Assembly (NCBI GenBank): GCA_965183855.1
Contig: CBCYMI010000018.1
Span: 28,430-92,429, forward strand
Length of the DNA stretch: 64,000 bases
From: CBCYMI01 sp965183855
GTDB taxonomy: Bacteria > Pseudomonadota > Alphaproteobacteria > Caulobacterales > Maricaulaceae
Reading direction: 5' to 3'
The notes beneath the pieces are model-generated. The model made no database searches. It saw only the letters and a program-made list of their open reading frames with translations, and was not told where the DNA came from. This document shows positions 47,415 through 56,670 of this stretch, in pieces. The translations under genes were made by a program, and so were the position numbers. Within the stretch, counting starts at the first letter, position 1; every line of letters starts with the position of its first letter.

Positions 47415-48515
47415 TCACTTTTTATGTATATCTTTTTGTATCGCAGATTCCATAACAAACCCTGCATTTGGATCTCCATTCGCTGATAATAAAATAGCAA
47501 TCCATCTGGTTGATGAAGATTGTGCTAATAAAATCATAATCATAACAGTTAAAGGAGCAGATAAAAACATGCCAATTCCTCCCCATAATGCCCCCCAAAG
47601 AGCAAGACCTAAAAGGACAACCAATATAGATAAATTCATTGAAGAGCCCATCATTCGAGGCTGGATAAAATTCCCGATACTAAACTGCCAAAGACTAAGA
47701 CCAATTGCAATAACAGCAATTAAACGCCAATCTGAAAATTGTATGAGAGCAAAAATTGTAGGAATAAAAACAGCAATAATGGATCCAATTGTTGGAAGAT
47801 AATTTAGAATAAAAATCAAAAAAGCCCAAAAAGGTGCATTGTCAAGCCCAACAATTTGCATTGTAAAATAACTTAAAATGGTAATGATTACACTAATCAC
47901 TGTTTGCACCCATACATAGCGCTCTATGGAAAGACGAATTCTCTGTGTGATTGTACGAGCCTGCATTTTAGACTCTTCATCCTTAAAAACAGCATCCAGC
48001 TTTTTTGGAAAAGAAGATTGAGCCGCAAATAAAAATAAAATATAAATAATAATTAAAATAGCATTGGAAGATACGCTACTTAAACTATCTAAAATTGTCT
48101 TTGAGAGCTGAGAAAAATTAACGTTTGAAAGCAATTGGGATAAGGTAGGAGCGGTAGCTTGTTTAAACACAGTCTTATAAAAAATTCCAATTTTTTGATC
48201 AATATGTTCCTGATACTTTCCTGAATTCTCCGCAAAATCAGCAACTGAATTTGTAATTAACCCTGCCGTTAGTACAATTACAGCCAAAACCGTTAATATG
48301 GCAAGGATTAAAGCTACTCGATAGGGGATAAACGTAAGATAGCGATCAATAACTCTTGCAAACCCATCAATTAACAACCAAAAAAACACTGCCAATATGA
48401 AAGGAGCCAAAATATCTCTTAAAACATAGAGCGTTACAAAAAAGAAAAAAACTGCAATAAAGATAATACCTGTTTTTGCAAATTTCTCTATTTGATCTGA
48501 GCCATTAGATATCAT
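47415..48515 (-). CDS. AI-2E-family (PerM/TqsA-like) transporter
   Basis: A 366-residue integral membrane protein with about eight hydrophobic segments. It starts with FIAVFFFFVTLYVLRDILAPFILAVFFWLLIDG, written here as one helix pair, and ends with GLALWGALWGGIGMFLSAPLTVMIMILL, the hallmark of the AI-2E transporter family (PF01594). The central soluble stretch (residues about 85-130) precedes helices with FMQ/PxxG-like turns (FILNYLPTIGSIIAVFIPT). Members export small molecules or sodium; the substrate is not predictable. It lies 230 bp downstream of the gdh start region and is transcribed in the same direction. Confidence 0.88.
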   Translation of the reverse strand: MISNGSDQIEKFAKTGIIFIAVFFFFVTLYVLRDILAPFILAVFFWLLIDGFARVIDRYLTFIPYRVALILAILTVLAVIVLTAGLITNSVADFAENSGKYQEHIDQKIGIFYKTVFKQATAPTLSQLLSNVNFSQLSKTILDSLSSVSSNAILIIIYILFLFAAQSSFPKKLDAVFKDEESKMQARTITQRIRLSIERYVWVQTVISVIITILSYFTMQIVGLDNAPFWAFLIFILNYLPTIGSIIAVFIPTIFALIQFSDWRLIAVIAIGLSLWQFSIGNFIQPRMMGSSMNLSILVVLLGLALWGALWGGIGMFLSAPLTVMIMILLAQSSSTRWIAILLSANGDPNAGFVMESAIQKDIHKK

Positions 48516-48600
48516 AAGTTTATCTTTAATTCTATCAACAAAGATGAGCGCGCCTAATTCTTCAAAACAAGCCTGAAACCAAATATCATACGCTTGGCGT

Positions 48601-49238
48601 TTACCTTAACTCAAATTCTTCATAATGAAAACACTCTTTGGAAATGCCTGCCTGTTTGAATTCTTTTAATAATGAAACACGCATAGGTTTCGGTCCGCAG
48701 AAAAAAACATCATATTGCTTTAACATAGCAGAAGAGGTTAAATCTTGTAACTCTTTTAAAGATAAAAACTCACCTTTATTGGATTCTTTAAGAATGCATG
48801 TAAAATCTTCTTTCATTAATGCCATTAACTCTTCTAGGAACAAGGCTTCTTTGCGTTCACGAACACAATAAAAAAGAATTATTTTTTTGTTGGTTTTTGA
48901 TAGTTTGAATCTTTCATTTCAGCACGCAATGTACGAATCTGGCTTAAAAAAAGTGTAATGCCAATTCCTCCTGCAATCCAGATTTGCTTATCCATTTTAC
49001 GATCAAAATCAAACCGACCATAAGATCCCTCCACCACAGCCTGCATTCCTTTTTTAAGCTGAGCCCTGACTTTTCGGGTGAAATCTCCCAATGTTTTGAC
49101 TATAAATCTTAAATCTTGCTTATTGGGCGCACTTGATATCGTAAAGGGATGGGGTTCTGAAAGTCCCTTTTCCTTAAAATGAAGAAAAGCAAATTGACCA
49201 GATTTGAATTTTGGGAGCTCTGTTTTTTGACTTTGATC
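48601..49238 (-). pseudogene. Remnant of a ferric-reductase/FNR-like oxidoreductase
   Basis: Reading the minus strand from 49238, the protein fragment runs KSGQFAFLHFKEKGLSEPHPFTISSAPN, written as one FAD-binding block, then GSYGRFDF and IWIAGGIGITLFLSQI (the NAD-binding start). This is the layout of the FAD/NAD module of ferric-reductase-like transmembrane proteins. A TAA at 49239-49241 closes the frame upstream and no membrane domain or start is present. After KPTKK the frame stops at about 48879 in a run of seven A. One more A would restore IILFYCVRERKEALFLEEL and the family end VFFCGPKPMR ... FHYEEFELR. It thus has a 5' truncation plus a frameshift: a decayed gene. Confidence 0.75.
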
Positions 49239-49636
49239 TTAACGTAATTTCAGTTGCTCGAGAAAATAAATTAACATCAACAACAATCAAAGGCTAATTA
49301 TAAATAATATCATATATATATTAAAAGCACAGACCAAACCAATAAAACACCCTTAATTTTTACGCATTACTTCTTTCCATATAATTTCTACAGCTTTAGA
49401 GCCTAAAAGCTTGCACTTCCTAAATCACAAATATAAACTGACGCATATAAAAAACATACACTATTCATTATAAAAAGTAAATTTTATTAAAATTCAGATC
49501 AATGAATTTGCAAGCCTGTAAACAGGTTTAAATAAATCCACAAAAATATAATTTCTAATCTTGTTATTTTCTTGTTTTACAAAACAGATCTTTAAAAAAG
49601 ATCATAAAAAAAATAACAATCATTGTCTTTTCCCCT

Positions 49637-49664
49637 CTTGCGTTTAACAAATAAGCCCCCATAT
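49637..49664 (+). promoter_or_regulatory. Sigma-32 (RpoH)-type heat-shock promoter of dnaK
   Basis: CTTGCGT (49637-49643), a 13-bp spacer and CCCCATAT (49657-49664) match the RpoH consensus (CTTGAAA, 12-15 bp, CCCCATnT) well, in an otherwise very AT-rich region where a run of five C is rare. It points toward dnaK, about 270 bp before its ATG. Match seen in the sequence; activity is inference. Confidence 0.65.
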
Positions 49665-49763
49665 GGAAATTTAGGTGTTAAATATTAGGTTCTGATTGTA
49701 ATTTGAACAACATGACATGAACTGAATAAGACCAAACGATTTGTAGCACATTTAGAAAACTTA

Positions 49764-49786
49764 TCTATCTAGTTAATTTAGATAGA
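49764..49786. promoter_or_regulatory. Perfect 8-bp inverted repeat in the dnaK leader
   Basis: TCTATCTA (49764-49771), the 7-nt loop GTTAATT, and TAGATAGA (49779-49786). It would form a hairpin in the dnaK leader RNA downstream of the heat-shock promoter, or an operator in DNA. Not recognised as a known element. Confidence 0.35.
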
Positions 49787-49934
49787 ACTTAATTTTAATT
49801 AAGACTCAAAAATAATAAATAAACAGGCTAAACAGGATTGATAGATAAAAAAACTCATACGAGCATTCTCAGAGTGAAAGCCTCAGAAAATCATATCAAT
49901 CAAATATATTTTGACTAAAACAAGGAAAAGAAGA

Positions 49935-51883
49935 ATGACAACAGTTATCGGCATAGATTTAGGAACAACAAACTCATGCATTGCTGTTATGGATGGGAAA
50001 CAACCAAAAGTAATTGAAAATAGCGAAGGAAGTCGGACAACCCCTTCTGTTGTTGCGTTTACAGAAGATAATGAAAGACTGATCGGTCAGCCGCAAAACG
50101 CCAAGCCATTACAAATCCTGAATACACGTTTTATGCTGTTAAACGTTTAATTGGATTAAAAATGGATGATCCTGTTATTAAAAAAGATGCAGAAATGGTT
50201 CCATATAAAATTATAGCAGGAGAGAATAATGATGCCTGGCTTCAAGGACGGGATAAAAAATATGCTGTCGCCGAAATCTCTGCCTTTATCCTTCAAAAAA
50301 TGAAGGAAACAGCAGAAGCCTATTTGGGGCAAGAAGTCAAACAAGCCGTCATTACGGTTCCTGCCTATTTTAATGACGCTCAAAGACAAGCGACTAAGGA
50401 TGCTGGAAAAATTGCAGGTCTTGAAGTCTTAAGAATTATCAATGAACCTACAGCTGCTGCCCTTGCTTATGGCATCGATAAAAACAAGGATGATGACAAA
50501 ACCATTGCCGTTTATGATTTGGGAGGAGGAACATTTGATTTTACAATCCTAACACTAAATAATGGTGTATTTGAAGTCAAATCAACCCATGGAGATACTT
50601 TCCTTGGAGGAGAAGATTTTGATATGAGAATTGTCAATCATATGATCTCTGAATTTAAAAAAGAGCAGGGAATCGACTTAAGTAAAGACAAATTAGCTCT
50701 TCAACGTTTAAAAGAAGAAGCAGAAAAAGCCAAAAAAGAATTATCAACAACAACTCAGTATGAAATTAACCTGCCTTTTATTACCGCAGATAAAACAGGA
50801 GCAAAACACTTAAACATAAAGCTTAGCAGATCAAAACTGGAAACGCTTGTCAAAGATTTGATTGAGCGTACGGTTGCACCCTGTCAAACAGCTCTGAAAG
50901 CTGCAAAAATGAATGCAAAAGATATTGATGAAGTTGTTTTGGTTGGTGGCATGACACGCATGCCAAAAGTACAGGAGAAAGTAAAAGAGATCTTTGGAAA
51001 AGAACCACATAAAGGGGTTAACCCAGATGAAGTGGTTGCAATGGGTGCAGCTATTCAAGCAGGTGTTTTACAAGGAGATGTAAAAGATATTCTTTTACTG
51101 GATGTGACGCCATTAACGCTTGGGATTGAAACACAAGGTGGCATTTTTACTTCTATGATTAAACGAAACACTACAATTCCTACAAGCTATGCACAAATTT
51201 TCTCTACAGCTGCGGATAATCAGCCAGGTGTGAACATTCGCGTTTTTCAGGGAGAACGAGAAATGGCAGAAGATAATAAACTGTTAGGACAATTTGAACT
51301 AACAGGAATTCCTCCTGCTCCTCGTGGTGTCCCTCAAATTGAAGTTACATTCGACATTGATGCAAACGGGATTGTTAATGTTTCTGCAAAAGACAAAGCA
51401 ACCAATAAAGAGCAGAAAATTAGAATACAATCTTCAAGTGGATTGAATGAAAACGATATTGAGCGTATGATCAAGGATGCTGAAGAGCATGCTGAAGAAG
51501 ATAAAAAACGTCGTGCAAAAATTGAAACTCAAAATCAGGCAGAATCTGTTATTTCCTCAACAACCTCTGAGCTTGAGAAACATGGAGATAAACTTTCTGA
51601 AGATGATAAAAAAGCAATTACAACAGCTTTAGAAGATTTAAAAGCAGTTAAAGATAGTGAAGATGTAGAGGATATTAATAAGAAAATTCAAGCATTATTG
51701 CAAGCTTCAATGAAATTAGGGGAGGTTGCCTATAAAGAGGCTAATGCGGAAAATCAAGCAAAAGAAGAAGGACAAGAACAGAACCAAAATGAAGATTCAA
51801 AAACAGAACAAAAACAAGATGATACCGTTGTTGATGCTGAATTTGAAGAAGTAAAAACAGATAAAAAAGACAAAAAAGAATAA
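49935..51883 (+). pseudogene. dnaK: Chaperone DnaK (Hsp70), split by a one-base deletion
   Basis: The start ATG at 49935 (MTTVIGIDLGTTNSC) follows AAGGA; an ATT-Thr-Lys extension upstream is not needed. The phosphate-1 motif IGIDLGTTNSCIAV opens the nucleotide-binding domain. At about 50093 the expected GQP-AKRQAITNPENT is replaced by GQPQNAKPLQ and the frame stops at 50150, because one base is missing in CAGCCGCAAAACGCC (CCNGCAAAACGC expected). The second frame restores YAVKRLIG and the rest: VPAYFNDAQRQATKDAG, YDLGGGTFDF, VVLVGGMTRMP, the interdomain linker LLLDVTPLTLGIE and an acidic C-terminal tail ending in DAEFEEV. Otherwise full length. The dnaK-dnaJ pair is typical. DnaK is normally indispensable, so this deletion needs checking in reads. 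Confidence 0.88.
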
Positions 51884-51933
51884 TTACATGATCCGCTCTT
51901 TTTTGTTTTTTAAAGCAGCTTTTCTTAATCTGT

Positions 51934-51985
51934 CTCCGTTTTTAAGTGAAATCAAACACTTTCATAAAACGGAGGCATTTTATTT
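51934..51985 (+). terminator. Hairpin terminator between dnaK and dnaJ
   Basis: CTCCGTTTT (51934-51942) pairs with AAAACGGAG (51966-51974) as a perfect 9-bp outer stem; an inner stem AAGTG/CACTT extends it. It is followed by GCATTTTATTT. It would end or reduce dnaK transcription before dnaJ, which then needs read-through or its own promoter. Confidence 0.7.
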
Positions 51986-52135
51986 AAGAAAAAAAACTTT
52001 ATATGCTGTTAAATGATTTAAAACATTAAGACGATGTATAAAATATAACCTTCATCAAACCATAAATGCATGTCAAAACGCATTCATTTAAAACAAATTA
52101 TAACTCTTTAATTATTGGGTATCTAAAATAGACTT

Positions 52136-53281
52136 ATGAGCAAAAAGCGCGATTATTATGAGATATTAGGAGTTAGCCAAAACGCTAGCGACAAGGAATT
52201 AAAAGCAGCATACCGTAAACTTGCAATGCAATATCACCCAGATAGAAATGATGGAGATAAACAAGCAGAGTCCAAGTTTAAAGAAGTCAATGAAGCATAT
52301 GCAATTCTTTCAGACCATGAAAAACGCAGCAATTATGATCAATTCGGGCATGCGGATATGCAAAATGATATGCATGGTGGACAACAAGCACAAGGGTTTC
52401 ATGATTTTTCTGATATCTTCAACCAGGTTTTTGGTGATGTTTTCGGAGATACGTTTGGTAGAACAGCCTCTGGAGGAGGAAGACAACAAACAACAGCTTC
52501 CAGAGGCGAAGATTTAAAATATGAACTGGATATTACCTTAAATGAAGCCTTTCACGGAAAAAAAGTTGATTTTAAATATCCTGTCAATGAAACATGTTCT
52601 TTATGTAAAGGTAGTGGAGCAGCCGAAGGAGCAAAGCCTGTAACCTGCTCAACCTGTCAAGGAAGAGGGCGTTTAAGAAGAACACAAGGATTTTTTACGC
52701 TGGAGCAAACCTGCCCATCTTGTAGAGGAAGAGGACAGCGTATAGAAAATCCATGTCGCAAATGTAGCGGATCAGGAATTGAACGCATAAAAAAACATAT
52801 ATCTATTGAAATACCAAAAGGGATTGAAGATGGTACCCCTATTCGATTGTCCAATAAAGGGAATTCTGGAGAGTATGGAGGAACGCCAGGAGATCTTTAT
52901 GTTTTTATTTCCGTTCGGAAACATAATTTGTTTGAGCGAAAAGGAGCAAATTTATATTGTCAAGCGCCTGTGCCAATGACAATAGCTGCTCTGGGTGGAT
53001 ATATTGAGATTCCTACGATCAATGAAGGAAATCTTAGAGTTAAAGTACGACCTGGAACGCAAACTGGAAAAAAAATGAGATTAAATGGTCAGGGAATGCC
53101 TTATTTAAATCGAACGATTAGAGGGGATTTAATTTTGGAATTATGTGTTGAAACACCTGTAAAGCTCAACGAAAAACAAAAAGAATTATTACAGAAATTT
53201 TCTGAGAAAACAGATGCAAACTCTCACCCAGAATCATCTGGCTTTTTTAACAAGGTCAAACACTTCTTTAATAATGAATAA
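52136..53281 (+). CDS. dnaJ: Co-chaperone DnaJ (Hsp40)
   Basis: A 381-residue type-I J protein. The J domain (residues 1-70) has the HPD triad in MQYHPDRN. A Gly/Phe-rich linker follows (FGDVFGDTFGR). Four zinc-binding CxxCxGxG repeats are intact: CSLCKGSG, CSTCQGRG, CPSCRGRG and CRKCSGSG. The C-terminal substrate-binding domains end with a short tail. It stimulates the DnaK ATPase. It lies 250 bp after dnaK with a terminator-like hairpin between them. Confidence 0.96.
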   Translation: MSKKRDYYEILGVSQNASDKELKAAYRKLAMQYHPDRNDGDKQAESKFKEVNEAYAILSDHEKRSNYDQFGHADMQNDMHGGQQAQGFHDFSDIFNQVFGDVFGDTFGRTASGGGRQQTTASRGEDLKYELDITLNEAFHGKKVDFKYPVNETCSLCKGSGAAEGAKPVTCSTCQGRGRLRRTQGFFTLEQTCPSCRGRGQRIENPCRKCSGSGIERIKKHISIEIPKGIEDGTPIRLSNKGNSGEYGGTPGDLYVFISVRKHNLFERKGANLYCQAPVPMTIAALGGYIEIPTINEGNLRVKVRPGTQTGKKMRLNGQGMPYLNRTIRGDLILELCVETPVKLNEKQKELLQKFSEKTDANSHPESSGFFNKVKHFFNNE

Positions 53282-53588
53282 ACCCATGGAATATTTCATG
53301 ATCTGACGTTTTCAATTGTTACATGTTAAAAAGTCACAAAAATAGAGGATTGAAACAAAATGCAAATCAGGATAGAGTAAAGACTAGGAAAATATTTGTT
53401 CTAAACCTGAGCTATTCTTGAGAAAAACCTCTTGATTTTCCCATAAAAAAGAAACCATATACGTGCTGTATCATTAAACAAAACAGAATGAAGGCAAGAT
53501 CTGAACAAAATAGGAAAGATTAAAAACATAATACCATAAAGGATTTGTCAATCATTGGAAGAATGGAAAAAGAAAGCAAATCATAAAT
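53282..53588. other. Gene-free stretch between dnaJ and miaB
   Basis: About 305 AT-rich bases; presumably contains the promoter of the miaB-phoH-ybeY-corC run. No ORF or RNA gene recognised. Confidence 0.4.
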
Positions 53589-55085
53589 ATGTCTCATTTA
53601 AACAAGCGTGTTTTTATTAAAACGTATGGCTGCCAAATGAATGTCTATGATTCAGAAAGAATGAAAGATATTCTTTCTGCTATTGGGTATCAGGAAACAA
53701 AAAAAGAAGAAAATGCAGATCTAATCATTTTAAACACCTGCCATATTCGAGAAAAAGCAACTGAGAAAGTATATTCAGAAATTGGTAGAATAAAATCACT
53801 TCAGAAACATTTGGAAAATAATTCCAAATCCAGACTATCAGACAAAACAGGAGCTAATCTAGAACAATCAAACATTAAGACATCCCCCCAAAAGAGCAAA
53901 CAGATTATTGCCATTGTAGGGTGTACAGCGCAAGCAGAAGGAATTGAAATCAAAAAAAGAGCACCAATCGTTGATTTGGTCATTGGTTCTCAAAGCTATC
54001 AGCATCTTCCTGAATTGATCAAAAAAATTGAAAAAGGTGAGAAAATAGCCGAAAAAATAGAGTTTAATACCACAGAAAAATTTAAATCTCTTAACCAGCC
54101 AAGACGGATAAAAACCTATACTGCTTTTGTGACCATACAGGAAGGATGCGATAAATTCTGTACCTTTTGTGTTGTTCCCTACACAAGGGGGGCTGAAGTA
54201 TCAAGATCCGTCGATGATATTACCAATGAAGTCCGCATGCTTGTTCAAAAAGGAGTGAAGGAAATTACATTATTGGGGCAAAATGTTAATGCCTATCATG
54301 CTTCCATTCCTTATACCCCAAAAAACCAATCTGGCGTTTCTACAAACACCAATCAACGCCAACCCACCCACCAATCTAACATAAATTGGGGACTTGGAGA
54401 TTTATTAAAACATTTGGCAAAAATAAATGGGCTTGAACGGTTGCGCTTTACAACCAGCCACCCAAAAGATATGAATGATGACCTCTTTAATGCATTTCAA
54501 AATGAACCTAAATTAATGCCTTATCTTCATCTTCCTGTGCAATCTGGTTCAGATAAGATTTTAAAGGCAATGAACCGACAGCATTGTTTTTCAGACTATG
54601 TTGATATTATCCGTAGATTAAGAAAAATCCGACCTGATATTGCTCTTTCAGGAGATTTTATTGTTGGCTTTCCAGGAGAAACAGAAGAAGATTTTCAAGA
54701 AACGCTTAAAGCAGTTGAAACAATTGGCTATGCTCAAGCGTTCTCTTTCAAATATTCAACAAGGCCTGGTACTCCAGGAGCAATGAAAAAAGATCAAATC
54801 CCAGAATCTGTTAAATCTGTACGCCTTTCAAAACTTCAGGATTTATTACGGGCACAACAATCTGAATTTAACCAATCTCAACTTGGCAAAACGCTTCCTG
54901 TTTTGTTTGAAAAAAAAGGACGAAAACAGGGACAAATCCATGGACGTTCCCCTTATCTCCAATCCGTACATGTTATGGCATCCGAAAGCTTTATTGGTCA
55001 AATTCTGCCTGTTTATATTGTAAATACGAGCCAAAACAGCTTAACTGGAAAACTTTGTTCTGATTTAAAGGTATCTGCTGCGTGA
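53589..55085 (+). CDS. miaB: tRNA-2-methylthio-N6-dimethylallyladenosine synthase
   Basis: A 498-residue radical-SAM methylthiotransferase acting on A37 of tRNAs that read UNN codons. The N-terminal MTTase domain starts KTYGCQMNVYDSERM, with further cluster cysteines in LNTCHIREKATEK and IVGCTAQ. The radical-SAM motif CDKFCTFCVVPYTRG is intact. A TRAM-like domain ends the protein. Two Ser/Asn/Gln-rich insertions (about residues 75-105 and 245-265) lengthen it beyond the usual 440-460 residues. Its TGA overlaps the GTG start of phoH by four bases, so the two are translationally coupled. Confidence 0.95.
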   Translation: MSHLNKRVFIKTYGCQMNVYDSERMKDILSAIGYQETKKEENADLIILNTCHIREKATEKVYSEIGRIKSLQKHLENNSKSRLSDKTGANLEQSNIKTSPQKSKQIIAIVGCTAQAEGIEIKKRAPIVDLVIGSQSYQHLPELIKKIEKGEKIAEKIEFNTTEKFKSLNQPRRIKTYTAFVTIQEGCDKFCTFCVVPYTRGAEVSRSVDDITNEVRMLVQKGVKEITLLGQNVNAYHASIPYTPKNQSGVSTNTNQRQPTHQSNINWGLGDLLKHLAKINGLERLRFTTSHPKDMNDDLFNAFQNEPKLMPYLHLPVQSGSDKILKAMNRQHCFSDYVDIIRRLRKIRPDIALSGDFIVGFPGETEEDFQETLKAVETIGYAQAFSFKYSTRPGTPGAMKKDQIPESVKSVRLSKLQDLLRAQQSEFNQSQLGKTLPVLFEKKGRKQGQIHGRSPYLQSVHVMASESFIGQILPVYIVNTSQNSLTGKLCSDLKVSAA

Positions 55086-56068
55086 AAAAAAGACAGGTTA
55101 AAACACTTAAATTTTCAGACCCTAAACTCGTTCGTTTATTATGTGGTCCACAAAACAAACATTTTTCGATTCTTGAAAATAAACTCGATCTTTTTATAGA
55201 AGCACCAGGGGATGAGGTTAACCTCTCTGGAAAAAGTTCAGATCTGTCAATTGCAAGCCATATTTTGCAAAAATTATATGAACAATTAAAGTCAAACCGC
55301 CAAATTACAGAAAATGATATTAATATCTTACTTAGAAACATACTGGATTCAAAATATGACCTCTCAAAAACAGATCATTTTAAAGAAGAAACAATCCCAT
55401 TAAAAAACCAGAAAAAAATTATAGGGAGAACGCCCGCACAATCAGAATATATTAAAGCTCTTAAAGCGTATCAGCTTGTATTTGGAATAGGACCTGCCGG
55501 AACAGGGAAAACATTCCTCGCCGTTTCATATGGTGTAAGCGAGCTTATCTTTGGTCGTGTATCAAAACTTGTAATTACCCGACCAGCTGTTGAAGCTGGA
55601 GAGAAACTGGGATTCTTACCTGGTGACATGCTTGAGAAAGTTCAACCCTATATGCAGCCTATCTGGGATTCACTTTATACAATAATGGGAAAAGAAAATG
55701 TCGAACGACACCAGGAAAAAGGAAAAATAGAAGTCGCTCCATTAGCCTTCATGAGAGGAAGGACACTATCTAATGCTTTCATTGTGATCGATGAAGCCCA
55801 AAATGCAACACAATTGCAAATGCGCATGATTCTAACCCGTCTTGGAGAAGGCGCACGAATGGTTATTAATGGAGATACAACACAAATTGATCTGCCAAAC
55901 CCAAATCAATCTGGGCTAGAGCATGCCTCTAATCTTCTTAAAAAAGAAGAAGATATTAAAACAGTTTATTTCTCGGAACTGGATGTTGTCAGACATCCTT
56001 TGGTTGCTCGCATTATTAAAGCTTATGAAAAAGATAGAAAGCAAAAACAGGCTATCAGATCTGTTTAA
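55082..56068 (+). CDS. phoH: PhoH-family ATPase
   Basis: A 328-residue protein with the PhoH P-loop GIGPAGTGKTFLAVSYGV, RPAVEAGEKLGFLPGDM, FIVIDEAQNATQLQMRMILTRLG, written as the Walker B block, and the closing NGDTTQIDLP. An N-terminal KH-like RNA-binding part fits its link to YbeY. It starts with GTG in the GTGA overlap with the miaB stop, and ybeY follows after 51 bp. It is thought to act with YbeY in RNA metabolism; the biochemical role in this lineage is not established. Confidence 0.93.
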   Translation: MKKRQVKTLKFSDPKLVRLLCGPQNKHFSILENKLDLFIEAPGDEVNLSGKSSDLSIASHILQKLYEQLKSNRQITENDINILLRNILDSKYDLSKTDHFKEETIPLKNQKKIIGRTPAQSEYIKALKAYQLVFGIGPAGTGKTFLAVSYGVSELIFGRVSKLVITRPAVEAGEKLGFLPGDMLEKVQPYMQPIWDSLYTIMGKENVERHQEKGKIEVAPLAFMRGRTLSNAFIVIDEAQNATQLQMRMILTRLGEGARMVINGDTTQIDLPNPNQSGLEHASNLLKKEEDIKTVYFSELDVVRHPLVARIIKAYEKDRKQKQAIRSV

Positions 56069-56119
56069 TCTAAATATGAATTAATATCTCGTCTATATAT
56101 TTTATGAGACACTAAAAAT

Positions 56120-56650
56120 ATGAACTTTTTTCTTCCTTTCACCATTTGTTTTCAATATCATACCTCCAGCTGGAAAAAACGATCAATAGATATAGAAGCC
56201 ATATCACGAAAAGCTCTTGAAATGACAGCCAGAATTCTCCACTCCCATCAAAAAAATCTTCCCCTGGGAGAATTAGGAATTATTTATGCAGATGATGTAT
56301 TTCAAAAACTCTTAAATCAAAAATGGCGTGGTAAAAATAAAAGTACAAATGTACTCACTTTTCCTGCTCAATTTGAACATTTATCCAATGAGAATATAAT
56401 AAAAAACATGCCTCTAACTGTAAAAAATACAATGCCAATTGGAGATATTATTCTTGCTTATGAAACCATCTTAAAAGAATCCTTAAACAAAAAAGAACGC
56501 AGTTTTGAAAGCCATGTCAGCCATTTAATCATTCATGGTTTTTTACATTTATGCAATTATAATCATATACATCCATTAGAAGCTCGAATTATGGAAGATC
56601 TGGAAACAGAAATCATGATTGCATTAGGGTATCAAAACCCCTATATGTAA
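56120..56650 (+). CDS. ybeY: Endoribonuclease YbeY
   Basis: A 176-residue zinc RNase needed for 16S rRNA 3'-end maturation and ribosome quality control. The family motif H-x3-H-x5-H is present in LIIHGFLHLCNYNH, here with Asn in place of the usual Asp before the last His. Other conserved parts are LNQKWRGKNKSTNVLTFP and PIGDIILAYETI. Slightly longer than usual, with a small loop before PIGDI. It lies between phoH and corC, its standard place. Confidence 0.93.
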   Translation: MNFFLPFTICFQYHTSSWKKRSIDIEAISRKALEMTARILHSHQKNLPLGELGIIYADDVFQKLLNQKWRGKNKSTNVLTFPAQFEHLSNENIIKNMPLTVKNTMPIGDIILAYETILKESLNKKERSFESHVSHLIIHGFLHLCNYNHIHPLEARIMEDLETEIMIALGYQNPYM

Positions 56651-56670
56651 AATTAGATAAGGAGAAAATC

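Larger units (their letters stand above)
49246..49934. other. Long gene-free leader region of dnaK
   Basis: About 690 bases without ORFs. It contains the heat-shock-type promoter (49637-49664) and an 8-bp inverted repeat (49764-49786) described separately, implying a 5' untranslated leader of about 260 nt if that promoter is used. No CIRCE element (TTAGCACTC-N9-GAGTGCTAA) is visible. Confidence 0.5.

Noticed and set aside
47371..47802. Plus-strand frame of 143 codons
   Set aside because: It is the antisense shadow of the AI-2E transporter gene, whose conserved family sequence is on the minus strand.
49600..49934. CIRCE/HrcA operator upstream of dnaK
   Set aside because: Neither half of TTAGCACTC/GAGTGCTAA is present; the inverted repeat seen there is different in sequence and spacing.
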